Shown here one piece after another: positions 1-7,861 of a stretch of DNA of 43,953 nt; positions within the stretch are counted from its first letter, which is position 1, and the number at the start of each line of letters is the position of its first letter. The DNA lies in NCBI GenBank assembly GCA_023254365.1, contig JALRLQ010000003.1, positions 1 through 43,953 of the forward strand, read 5' to 3'. The notes beneath the pieces were generated by a model. It was not told the origin of the DNA and searched no databases. It worked only from the letters and a program-made list of their open reading frames with translations. This DNA comes from Candidatus Poseidonia sp. (GTDB taxonomy: Archaea; Thermoplasmatota; Poseidoniia; Poseidoniales; Poseidoniaceae). The position numbers and the translations under genes are program-made.

Positions 1-130
1 CTCTATAATTGTTACTTAGTGAATTAAGTATCTCATTTTTATCATTAATAATTGATTGTAAATTTCCTCTTAGTTTTAAAGATTTATTTTTTTTTTTAAA
101 ATTAACAAAGCTAATACCTGTGGTTAGCAT
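1..130 (-). CDS. Unidentified protein, N-terminal 43 codons (cut by window edge; foreign AT-rich segment)
   Basis: An open frame starts with ATG at 130 and runs off the left edge with no stop. The ATG overlaps the TAA stop of the upstream lipoprotein gene (TAATG), a typical coupled operon junction. The visible peptide begins MLTTGISFVNF and then becomes lysine-rich; there is no signal peptide or recognisable motif. Base composition is very AT-rich, as in the two genes upstream and unlike everything right of ~780. It is probably the third gene of a bacterial lspA operon. I do not recognise the product. Confidence 0.5.
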   Translation of the reverse strand, partial: MLTTGISFVNFKKKNKSLKLRGNLQSIINDKNEILNSLSNNYR

Positions 131-447
131 TAATTCTTAATTTTTTTTAATATTGACTGTTCTATGTCTAAATTGCTGTCTACAGAATTATTATTTTGAC
201 CGTTTTCATTCTCGTTTTTTGTTACAAGATCTTTTATTTTATTTTCATTAGTTTCTTCTGTTTCCTTATTTTGATCAGGAACTGGTAAATCATTATAATC
301 CGGAGGCATCACAAGCGGTGATTTTTTTTCAACTAGAAATTCATCACTGCTTGATTTTTTTTGATTTGTAAATCCTTCTTTAATTGTTGAGCATGAATAA
401 AGAAATAAAATTAGTTGAAAAAAAATTATTAATTTAAAGTGTTTCAT
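130..447 (-). CDS. DUF3035-type (BamF-like) outer-membrane lipoprotein, alphaproteobacterial
   Basis: I chose the ATG at 447 (MKHFKLIIFF...) because it gives a clean lipoprotein signal: Lys, a hydrophobic run, then the lipobox LYSC with the acceptor Cys near residue 19. The mature part is short, Asn/Lys/Glu-rich and probably disordered. It contains LVMPPDYNDLPVP, which resembles the conserved core of alphaproteobacterial DUF3035/BamF lipoproteins, linked to beta-barrel assembly. The gene overlaps the end of lspA by 14 bases and is coupled (TAATG) to the next gene. An outer-membrane lipoprotein makes no sense in the archaeal genome filling the rest of the window, so this supports a foreign bacterial origin. 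The family call rests on one remembered motif. Confidence 0.65.
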   Translation of the reverse strand: MKHFKLIIFFQLILFLYSCSTIKEGFTNQKKSSSDEFLVEKKSPLVMPPDYNDLPVPDQNKETEETNENKIKDLVTKNENENGQNNNSVDSNLDIEQSILKKIKN

Positions 448-778
448 ATTTTTTGTTTTTATTATTACCAGTAATTTCAATTATTATCATAAAAATAACA
501 CCCAATGTAATGAATATATCTGCTACATTAAATATGAACCAATGAAAATTTCCTATATGGAAATCTATAAAATCAGGGACTGCTTTATAGGATATTCGGT
601 CATATACATTTCCTATTGCACCTCCCAAGATCATCATAAGTGAGAATTTTTTGATTCCATTGCTTTTGTAAAGCATAAAAAATATAATTAAAATTATGAT
701 CAAAATTAAAAAAGTTAATGCATTATAAAAAATTGTTTCATTAAATGATAATAAGCCAAATGCAATTCCTTCATTCGT
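434..778 (-). CDS. lspA: Lipoprotein signal peptidase II, 5'-truncated (foreign SAR11-like segment)
   Basis: LspA removes the signal peptide of diacylglyceryl-modified prolipoproteins in the bacterial inner membrane. The frame is open from the join at about 775-778 to the stop at 434. It shows the LspA motif NEGIAFGLL, then a TM segment, then the two catalytic-Asp blocks GNVYDR and FNVADIFI, and the linking VPDFIDFHIGNFHWF. The N-terminal ~50-60 residues, which should hold the first TM helix, are missing because the sequence switches to archaeal coding DNA exactly there. An ATG at 703 lies inside the protein, after the NEGIAFG motif, and is not the true start. AT-richness and the neighbouring lipoprotein gene resemble Pelagibacterales. 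Confidence 0.85.
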   Translation of the reverse strand, partial: TNEGIAFGLLSFNETIFYNALTFLILIIILIIFFMLYKSNGIKKFSLMMILGGAIGNVYDRISYKAVPDFIDFHIGNFHWFIFNVADIFITLGVIFMIIIEITGNNKNKKYETL

Positions 779-3252
779 GAACGGGCACCCAATTCCCTGA
801 ACACCTTGAGCGCACGTTGGAGGTATTCCATACGATCTTGGCGTTCGGGGGCCACACCGCCCAATCGGGTAAGAAGCTCGCCAATTTGCATTCGAAGATC
901 GTTGGCTTCAGCGAGAACAAGGGCCTGGCCGTAATGTTCCATCGCTTCCTCTGTTCGTCCAGCATCGTTCAATACCTCACCAAGGAGCATGGTGATTTCA
1001 ACCAGGGATTGCACGTCACCAGCATCGTTCATGGCTTCCAGGGCTTCGTTATAGTGAAACAAGGCCAACTCGGACTGATCCACCTTGGCATAGTAACGGC
1101 CCAGCACGGCTTGTGAGCGGGCGTGGAGCATGGGGTTGTCAAGCGACGAAGTACGCTCGTGAGAGGCCATTGCGTGGCCACGTGCTCGGTCCACCTCGCC
1201 AAGATCAATCAACGCACGAGCGAGGGTGATTTGGCTGTTGATGAGGTCATCGTCGTCCGAGGAATTGAGGATGGCTTCGACCTCTCCATACGCCTCGAGG
1301 GCCTTGGTGCGCTCGTTTTTTCGTCGAAGAAGGTAGCCGATGTTGTTGTAGGTGCGGGCAGCCCAACGAGCGTGGCCCAACGTGATGTAGTGCTTGAGGG
1401 CTTTTTTGTGCCGGTTGAGAGAAACATCGCTGTTGCCTTGCTTTCGGCTGACATCGGCCATGGACGAAAGCACCTCCGCCTGAACGATGATTTCAGCATG
1501 TTGTTCGGCCATGGAGAGGGCTGATTGCAACGTCGTTTCAGCCTCTTCCAAGCGACCGAGGAGCGCCAAGATTTCACCTTGGAGTTGGAGCAGCGTGACG
1601 TTCACTTCTGGTTCGAGGTCGTCGGTGACCACTTGTTCGATCAACCCAAGCAATTCCATGTGCCCTTGAGACACCAATTGTCGTCCGTCGGTCACAATCA
1701 GGGTGGAGGCTTCTTCATGCTGGCCTGACCGAATGAGATGATACACGAGTTCAATCAGGACGTCGTGGCTTTGGGTTTGCTTCATGTACCATTCTGCACA
1801 TTTTCCGTGGAACTCCTCCTTCAAACTTGACGACAGGCTACGCAGCAAAAATTCACGAATCAAATCGTGAACGTCATAGGTATCAGCATCGGCTTGCCGA
1901 GCCAAACCGGATTCAACCAAACTGTCCAATTCATCGGTGTTCAATTGCTGTTGGGCTAACGCATCCAAGACCATCGGTTCGCGGAAAATCGACAGTGCTG
2001 AAAGCACACGCTTCTGTTCTGCACTCAACTTTGAGAAGATTTCGACGGTCACGTAATTTTCCAGCGTTTCGTGAAAGGCACCGGCAGAGGCACCGCGGTT
2101 GATCAACTCCAACACCAACGGATGGCCTCTGGACAAGCCGTGAATGTGCAGCCACTGTTCATCCTCCAGCTGTTCAAAACTGGTGAGCAATTTTCGACCT
2201 GAGGCAGGATCAAGTCCATCAAGCGGCAACACCAAACTGGCAATTCTCCCCTCGGCGTCCTTGGTTGGAACCACCGGTTTGAACGACCGAGAAAAAATCA
2301 CCAAACCAATTTGCTCCTCGCTGCCCAACAAATTCAGCGACATCGCTTGGAAGGTTTGGTGCAAGACCAAATCCGATACTTTGTGGAAGTCATCGATCAC
2401 GATGAGTGAAGGAGAACCGGCCAACGCCTCGACGAGCAATTTTGCTGCATCAGCGGGTTGGGGTACAGGGGTTGCCGAGAGGTATGTCGCAAAATCTGAA
2501 TTGCCCATGCTGGAGAGCCAATCCGCCACCGATTCGAAAAACGAACGTGAGCCTTCCCAGTCTTGGCAACGGTGGTACAACAGATTGCGACGGTGCATGA
2601 ACCGTTCAATGAGTTTCGACGCCACGGTTGTTTTCCCAATACCTGCAATACCGGGGACAAGAAGGGTGGTCGCACGTGCTTCAAGCAAGTTCACCATGTT
2701 GTCGAGTTCAGTCGTTCGCCCGTAGAAATGCCGAAGTCGTGGTAAATCCGCCAGTGAAGTCACCAGTTGTTTTTCGACATGCTTGGAAAGATCCCGTTCA
2801 ACAAGGTCGGCACTGAGTAACCGCAAGTCAAGGGAATTGTTGTCGTCCATGTACCGAATGATATCAACGGGACGCATCTCAAACGGCAACACCGATTTCG
2901 CACCACCCAAGGTGGTCTTCTCCGCAGCCTTGTCTTCAAACACACAACGCAGGGGGAACTCTGACAAACGCTGCCACGTTTCGTTCGCCAACGCAACACC
3001 GTTATCGGTCAAGAAGTACGCCTTTCTTTTGCGCGAAACGCCCTTGACGTGGGCTTGGCGTTCAACCAAAATGCCCTGATCTTTCAGACCCGCAATCGCA
3101 CGTGGAACGTTTGAACGAGCGATAGCAACCGCATTGGCAATACCCATCTGCGAAAGTGCAAACGGTACTTCGATGCTGTCCTTGAAATCTGAGTAATCCA
3201 GCAAGTGCAACAGGATGCGTTCCTGCACACCTGGCTTCACTTGGCTGGCCAT
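715..3252 (-). CDS. wHTH-STAND NTPase-TPR transcriptional regulator (C-terminus replaced at chimeric join)
   Basis: Residues below count from the upstream ATG at 3258. Residues ~10-95 form a MarR-like winged helix (IARSNVPRAIAGLKDQGILVER, here in part, followed by a basic wing). A STAND/NB-ARC-type ATPase follows: Walker A GIAGIGKTT at 203-211, Walker B LIVIDDF near 285-291, an SR sensor (VIFSRS) and a GHPL motif typical of AP-ATPases. From ~540 to ~830 there are TPR helices. The layout resembles MalT/AfsR-like regulators, which oligomerise on signal binding. I prefer the ATG at 3252 (MASQ), which has GAGGT 6 nt upstream; GAGGT abuts the ATG at 3258. The gene lies 12-18 nt after the 1446-aa surface-protein gene, so they are probably co-transcribed. 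The last ~13 residues (after ...RMKEL) and the stop at 715 lie in foreign AT-rich DNA, so the real C-terminus is missing. Confidence 0.85.
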   Translation of the reverse strand: MASQVKPGVQERILLHLLDYSDFKDSIEVPFALSQMGIANAVAIARSNVPRAIAGLKDQGILVERQAHVKGVSRKRKAYFLTDNGVALANETWQRLSEFPLRCVFEDKAAEKTTLGGAKSVLPFEMRPVDIIRYMDDNNSLDLRLLSADLVERDLSKHVEKQLVTSLADLPRLRHFYGRTTELDNMVNLLEARATTLLVPGIAGIGKTTVASKLIERFMHRRNLLYHRCQDWEGSRSFFESVADWLSSMGNSDFATYLSATPVPQPADAAKLLVEALAGSPSLIVIDDFHKVSDLVLHQTFQAMSLNLLGSEEQIGLVIFSRSFKPVVPTKDAEGRIASLVLPLDGLDPASGRKLLTSFEQLEDEQWLHIHGLSRGHPLVLELINRGASAGAFHETLENYVTVEIFSKLSAEQKRVLSALSIFREPMVLDALAQQQLNTDELDSLVESGLARQADADTYDVHDLIREFLLRSLSSSLKEEFHGKCAEWYMKQTQSHDVLIELVYHLIRSGQHEEASTLIVTDGRQLVSQGHMELLGLIEQVVTDDLEPEVNVTLLQLQGEILALLGRLEEAETTLQSALSMAEQHAEIIVQAEVLSSMADVSRKQGNSDVSLNRHKKALKHYITLGHARWAARTYNNIGYLLRRKNERTKALEAYGEVEAILNSSDDDDLINSQITLARALIDLGEVDRARGHAMASHERTSSLDNPMLHARSQAVLGRYYAKVDQSELALFHYNEALEAMNDAGDVQSLVEITMLLGEVLNDAGRTEEAMEHYGQALVLAEANDLRMQIGELLTRLGGVAPERQDRMEYLQRALKVFRELGARSRMKELHLAYYHLMKQFFIMH
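760..780. other. Probable chimeric assembly join (bacterial AT-rich DNA to archaeal GC-rich DNA)
   Basis: Left of this point the DNA is AT-rich and encodes LspA; right of it the DNA is GC-rich and encodes the TPR region of an archaeal regulator. The short stretch on the minus strand around 763-778 (ACGAATGAAGGAATTG) makes sense in both proteins: TNEGI in the LspA frame and RMKEL in the TPR frame. That is the pattern expected when two unrelated reads are joined through a short shared word. The exact breakpoint cannot be fixed within it. Confidence 0.85.
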
Positions 3253-3270
3253 TCCCATACCTCAGGGAGC

Positions 3271-6200
3271 TCATTGTTGCGGTGGTTGGTAGTTCGGGTC
3301 GGGCACCCACTGGTTGGTTGTGGCGTCCCAGAGCCATCCTGGATGCTGAGAAGCTGCAGGCGCTGCCTCTTGTTGAGGTGCGGCTGCCTGCGCCTCCGGA
3401 ACGGCCGCTTGGGCCGGAATGGCGGGAGCCTGCTTTGCCTTGGCCCATGCATACGGGTCTTCTTCTTCAACGGAGTCGTCGCTGGTAAGGTCGTCTTCGT
3501 CAGGGACTTCTTCGAATTCGATGAAGAAGTAGGCCCCTGCACCCAGTAGCACCAACACAGCGAGCACAATCAGGACGATACCGATAATGCCTGAACTTCC
3601 GTCGTCGCTGCTGGCTACGGTGATGGCAAACTCTGCAGCATCACCCTGGCCGGCAAAGGCAAACTCCTGTCCGTCCATCTCAAAGATAACGGCGGATTTA
3701 CCTTCGATGCCAAGTTGACTTGCCGTGAGGTCCATGCTCCATGTTCCATCGGAGAGAACCGTCGTTGAGTTCACACGAGCGTTGCCTTGGGCGAAGCGAA
3801 TGCTCACCGTACTACCGGGGAGCCCTTCGCCGCGGAAGGTTGCAGGGTTGTCGGCGGTGATGGCACCGTCATCGACTCGCTCAACGCTGAACGTCACACC
3901 TCGAACGAGGAAGTTCACCTTGAGTGAATACGCCTTCGATTCCTGATCGTCTTGAGCGTAAATCACCACGCCCTCGAGCGACCAGTCCGAAACGGTTGAC
4001 GTGCTCTGCCAAAGGTAACTCGACATCGGATCAAACGTTAATTCACCCGTAGGTGTGATGGAGATGTAATCGAAGAAATAGTCGTCTTGCGAGTTGGCTG
4101 GATCGTCGTAGATGAAGAACTCAAGATCGTTCGCAGGCTCACCGGTCCCGTCTGGATCAGAGAAGAACTCGGTCAAATAGAAGGAAACACCATTGCCACA
4201 CCGGTCAAAGGAATCCGATTGTTCGTCACAGAAGATGGTCCATGTACCAACCCACCCGGTTTCGTTGAACACCGGGTCAATGTTTTCGGCATCCAGTGGG
4301 TTGTTAATGGTCATCCGCCAAACGATGGTTTCCGAATAGTCATCACCGTCGTAGGCCTTGACGCTCACCGAGTAGACACGGTCGTGGATCAAGTCGGATG
4401 TGTCCCAGTTCGCAACCCAAGAACCATCGGCGTTGAACGTGGTCACAGGAAGCGGTCCATCGTTGAGTACCAAGCCGTTGGCCAAGTCGGTGATTTCAAT
4501 TTCAACACGGGTCACAAAGCCACCAACGTCCCGGGCGACGCCGATGATCTTGGTATCCTCTGAGGCTCGAACGGTGTCCCCATCAATACCCCCGGTCATC
4601 TGATCGGCTGAACCAATCCAGGAAAGCTGGAGGTTGGGAGGAATGTTCTCGTTGTTGATGGTGATGGTGCGCACTTCAACCTGACAGCCGGTGTTGTCAT
4701 CGATGCAGAAGTCGCTGTCGGCTGCCCAAACGGTCACCGTGTAGTCGCCGCTTGGCAAATCGCCCACCAACCATTCATAGGACCAGCTGGTTGAACCACC
4801 TTGGAAGAATTGTTGCTCCATGCCCCCTGGACCAGAGATATGGAACCAAATTTGCTTCACATCGCTGCCATAGGTGCCTTGGTAAGGGTCGGAGGCCGTT
4901 CCTTGGAACAGCACCTTGCCGTTGTTGTGGGTGCTCCCCGATGTAGGCACATCAACCAAAATGGTGGGAGCCACGAGATTGAGTTTGTACTGCCGAACTT
5001 CAACCGGCGAATAATCCAATCCGTCGTAGGAACGAATACGGAACGTTACGTCACCTTCACCTTCGGGATGTGCGGACATGTCCCACTCAAACAACCAATC
5101 CTTGTAGGGATGGTTGGCCATGGTGATATCGGAGGCCCCCGAGGTGTCGGAGGCGATGTACCAATCGGTTGAACCTGGAGGCTGAATCTCCACTCGCTCC
5201 ACCATACCGAACTGGGACTGAATGGCGGTGTTGTCGTTGGCGTATGGCCACTTCACACCGTCCCAAGCCTGTCCTGTAATGCGTACGGTTGTAGCGAAGG
5301 AATAGCCGTCAGGTTCGTTGACGCTTACCCCAGGTCGCAAGTTGTTGAGGTTGATCACATCGTCAATGGGGCCGGAAAGCACGTAGGAGAAGTCCTTCGT
5401 CCCGCTGCCGAACTTGAAGGCTTCAACCGAGTAGAACGGCTTCTCTCGGCCAGTGGCGCAATCGGGATCGGCATCGTCGGTCAAGGTATCGCCGTCGTTG
5501 TCGATTCCGTCGGCACACGAATCCTCGTCCACCACGATGGGTTGCCCGGTACCGTCGTTGGAACCCGGGATGGCTGCGTTTTTGTCACCCACGATGTGGT
5601 TCCAGTTTCGGTCAAGCAAGAAATCCGATGGGAGAGACACTTGTTGGGTGAACCCGAACGCATCCGTGGTCAATTCGTAGAGTGGCAGACCAGTGGCATC
5701 CTTGATGACCACCGTGGCACCGGCCACGTTGGAATTCTTCGCCTTCACTTGATAGCGGACAAGTTCACCTTCACGAACTTGGGAACCCCACGCCGTGTTC
5801 TGGTTCTGCACGTGAATCATGCTCGAGTCGAAGTTTTGCAAATCAGCAAAGGAAAACACCGTGGCGTTCTCGACCAGTTCCAATGCCAAGGGCATTTGTG
5901 CAGGTGGAAGAGCCACCGTACCGGGGAGTTGCAGACACTCGTCCTGGACAAACGGACATTCTGCACCGAGCCAGCGGATGTTGACGGGGTAAAGTTCACC
6001 GCCACCTGGCGAGGGGATTTGTTCGGATTGAACCGTGACTCGAGATTCGGTGATGTTGTACACTTGAGAGACGCCGGTCCAACTGTTTCCTGAGAAATAA
6101 GCCACTGAGCCGTATTTGTTGCCGTAGTTGTCGTCGTGGAGGCTGATGTTTCCAGCGTAACCAAGTTGCGAATCTGCGGTGTTGTCCTGGACGTTGACCA

Positions 6201-7611
6201 ACGAGCCCTTGGCCCGGATGATGTCACCAACGTTTTGCGAAATGGTGTTGCCGATGATGGTGGCCGATGAACGGAACACGTGAACGGCGGGGCAGGCGAA
6301 ATCGCCACCATACATTTGCGAGTTGCACGTTCCAGAGTTGTTCGAGATTTGGTTGTTGGCGAGGTACAAGCGGGCTGCCGTCGGGGCAGGCACCTGCCAG
6401 CCTTGGTCTTGGTAGTGGTATTCACCGATGAGCACCGGCTCTTTGCCCGTGTCCTGAATGGTGTTGTTTTCAGCAACCACATCAGAGGTACCGTAAATCC
6501 ACAAGCCGTTCCAACCACCAACGGGTCCAATCGTGTTGCGATGCAATTCAACATTGGACGAGCGAATACCGACGCCCGAACCTTCCGTGGCGCCTGAAAT
6601 GGTGTTGCCCTCTGCGTACACCTTTGCACCGTCGTACGCCGTTAAGCCGGCACCTTCAGCAGTGGTGATGGTGTTGTCGATGACCTCGAGCGTGTGTTGA
6701 ATGTTGCCGGTGGTCTTGAGCGAGTTGGTGTCAACGGCGTTGCACTTCACATCGATCTTGGAATTCGTGAGACTGCCCGAACTTGATTTCATCAAAATCC
6801 CGTACGAATTTTGCTTCACATCGAGATTGTCCATGTCAATGTAGGAATCCTCAATGAAGATGACGGCACGGCCACCACCTTGTTGGCCACAATCTGCATC
6901 GGCCCCAGTGAACACCGAGTTCTTAACTTCAAACGTGGAAAGGATACCGGCACCTGCACTGTAGGCTCGTACCGCTGCGGCATCGTAACCACGACCGTCA
7001 ATGCCCAATTCAAAGGTGGAATCGGTGAGGGTGGGTGAAGCGAAGTCGATGGCGAGGACGTTTGAGGTGTTGATGTCCTTGAACGAAAGCCCTCGCGCGG
7101 TGGTGCTCGAGCCATCAAAGACCAGAGCACCGTATTGAACGGCTTGAAGTGTTGACACATAGATGGGGTAGCCGTATGCGTTTTCGAAGTGCGCATAGTT
7201 GAGGGAGGTGATGGATTGATCGATGGTGTTTCGAATAATCAACCCCGAACCGCAAGCTGCATCACCGTTGGTGAATTGATTCGAGCCGTTGATATAACAT
7301 CGACCAACTTTGTTGTAGTCGGTGGGCAGGGCCCACATAAAGCGAGCCTGCGAAGAGGCGGAACCCGCACTTGCACCGCACGAAGTGTCACCAACGCAGA
7401 TGGCCCCCTTGACATCGATGAACTTCCCATAGGGGATGTTGATGGTGGTGCCTGCGTTGATGACCAACTTGGCACCTTCGGCAACCTCAACGTCGCCTTG
7501 CAGGTTCATGGTACCGGTCCAGGTTTCAACACCGGTCACGGTCCCTTGGGTTGTTTCGTTCACGGCCATGGCCGTTGGGAGACTCACCAAGCCAATCATG
7601 ATGGAGACCAT
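3271..7611 (-). CDS. Giant cell-surface protein: beta-helix, Ig-like repeats, C-terminal TM and PGWLWD tail
   Basis: A secreted, membrane-anchored protein of unknown ligand. A hydrophobic signal segment ends SLPTAMA. Residues ~20-480 are NosD-like right-handed beta-helix repeats (NNTIQDTG, GNTISQNVG and similar short turns). Near residue 695-715 is a DNDGD acidic motif likely to bind calcium. Several Ig/cadherin-like beta domains follow, then a TM helix at ~1337-1362 and an ~80-residue cytoplasmic tail: acidic, then Ala/Pro/Gln-rich, ending HPGWLWDATTNQWVPDPNY. The stated start (ATG 7611) lacks a ribosome site and lacks the positive n-region of a signal peptide. A better start, ATG at 7659 with GAGGTG 8 nt upstream, is in frame but interrupted by TAG at 7645-7647 after MSRQ; see findings. 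Upstream neighbour is an anchored subtilisin; downstream is the STAND regulator. Confidence 0.85.
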   Translation of the reverse strand: MVSIMIGLVSLPTAMAVNETTQGTVTGVETWTGTMNLQGDVEVAEGAKLVINAGTTINIPYGKFIDVKGAICVGDTSCGASAGSASSQARFMWALPTDYNKVGRCYINGSNQFTNGDAACGSGLIIRNTIDQSITSLNYAHFENAYGYPIYVSTLQAVQYGALVFDGSSTTARGLSFKDINTSNVLAIDFASPTLTDSTFELGIDGRGYDAAAVRAYSAGAGILSTFEVKNSVFTGADADCGQQGGGRAVIFIEDSYIDMDNLDVKQNSYGILMKSSSGSLTNSKIDVKCNAVDTNSLKTTGNIQHTLEVIDNTITTAEGAGLTAYDGAKVYAEGNTISGATEGSGVGIRSSNVELHRNTIGPVGGWNGLWIYGTSDVVAENNTIQDTGKEPVLIGEYHYQDQGWQVPAPTAARLYLANNQISNNSGTCNSQMYGGDFACPAVHVFRSSATIIGNTISQNVGDIIRAKGSLVNVQDNTADSQLGYAGNISLHDDNYGNKYGSVAYFSGNSWTGVSQVYNITESRVTVQSEQIPSPGGGELYPVNIRWLGAECPFVQDECLQLPGTVALPPAQMPLALELVENATVFSFADLQNFDSSMIHVQNQNTAWGSQVREGELVRYQVKAKNSNVAGATVVIKDATGLPLYELTTDAFGFTQQVSLPSDFLLDRNWNHIVGDKNAAIPGSNDGTGQPIVVDEDSCADGIDNDGDTLTDDADPDCATGREKPFYSVEAFKFGSGTKDFSYVLSGPIDDVINLNNLRPGVSVNEPDGYSFATTVRITGQAWDGVKWPYANDNTAIQSQFGMVERVEIQPPGSTDWYIASDTSGASDITMANHPYKDWLFEWDMSAHPEGEGDVTFRIRSYDGLDYSPVEVRQYKLNLVAPTILVDVPTSGSTHNNGKVLFQGTASDPYQGTYGSDVKQIWFHISGPGGMEQQFFQGGSTSWSYEWLVGDLPSGDYTVTVWAADSDFCIDDNTGCQVEVRTITINNENIPPNLQLSWIGSADQMTGGIDGDTVRASEDTKIIGVARDVGGFVTRVEIEITDLANGLVLNDGPLPVTTFNADGSWVANWDTSDLIHDRVYSVSVKAYDGDDYSETIVWRMTINNPLDAENIDPVFNETGWVGTWTIFCDEQSDSFDRCGNGVSFYLTEFFSDPDGTGEPANDLEFFIYDDPANSQDDYFFDYISITPTGELTFDPMSSYLWQSTSTVSDWSLEGVVIYAQDDQESKAYSLKVNFLVRGVTFSVERVDDGAITADNPATFRGEGLPGSTVSIRFAQGNARVNSTTVLSDGTWSMDLTASQLGIEGKSAVIFEMDGQEFAFAGQGDAAEFAITVASSDDGSSGIIGIVLIVLAVLVLLGAGAYFFIEFEEVPDEDDLTSDDSVEEEDPYAWAKAKQAPAIPAQAAVPEAQAAAPQQEAAPAASQHPGWLWDATTNQWVPDPNYQPPQQ

Positions 7612-7656
7612 GTAGAGCAGAACGAGCGATACAGATTTTACTTGCTATTGTCGGGA

Positions 7657-7702
7657 CATTTCAGATGCACCTCGTAGGTCCATGGACGCTACGAATATAA
7701 TA
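7657..7702 (-). promoter_or_regulatory. TATA-like promoter and strong ribosome site for the 1446-aa surface protein
   Basis: On the minus strand ATTATATT lies at 7702-7693. GAGGTG lies at 7673-7668, 8 nt before an ATG at 7659. The spacing fits an archaeal TATA box with transcription starting just before the ribosome site. The ATG opens MSRQ followed by an in-frame amber codon (7647-7645), then continues as a typical signal peptide. Confidence 0.5.
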
Positions 7703-7759
7703 CTGCGCCTCATTTGCCAAAATTAGCGTATCAATAAATAGTAAGAATATCAATTGCAT

Positions 7760-7806
7760 TTCCGGAAAAATGGATTTCTCAGCCCCTTTCATTCCATATT
7801 CCGGAA
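7760..7806. repeat. Two copies of palindrome TTCCGGAA, 39 bp apart
   Basis: TTCCGGAA occurs at 7760-7767 and 7799-7806. The second copy sits inside a larger imperfect palindrome, ATATTC (7796-7801) / GAATAT (7807-7812). Both lie between the end of the subtilisin gene and the promoter of the surface-protein gene, so they could be a paired operator. A chance occurrence cannot be excluded. Confidence 0.35.
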
Positions 7807-7823
7807 GAATATTGGGCCATTCC

Positions 7824-7842
7824 AACACCAGTTTCGGGTGTT
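7824..7842 (-). terminator. Small hairpin after the subtilisin gene (weak terminator candidate)
   Basis: AACACC (7824-7829) and GGTGTT (7837-7842) form a 6-bp stem with a 7-nt loop, 20 nt past the stop at 7862. No T-tract follows on the minus strand, so intrinsic termination is doubtful. Confidence 0.25.
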
Positions 7843-7861
7843 CTCAAGGCAAATCATCGCT

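Noticed and set aside
715..780. Natural C-terminus of the STAND regulator (LAYYHLMKQFFIMH)
   Set aside because: These codons are antisense-frame reading of lspA DNA across the chimeric join; composition and the intact LspA motifs show they are not archaeal coding sequence.
1209..2725. Several plus-strand open frames opposite the STAND gene, and similar long antisense frames opposite the other large genes
   Set aside because: They are composition-driven shadows with no motifs, ribosome sites or plausible protein character.
7645..7647. Amber codon read as pyrrolysine
   Set aside because: No PYLIS-like context or Pyl gene is visible, a signal peptide n-region is an implausible site, and error or reinitiation explains it more simply.
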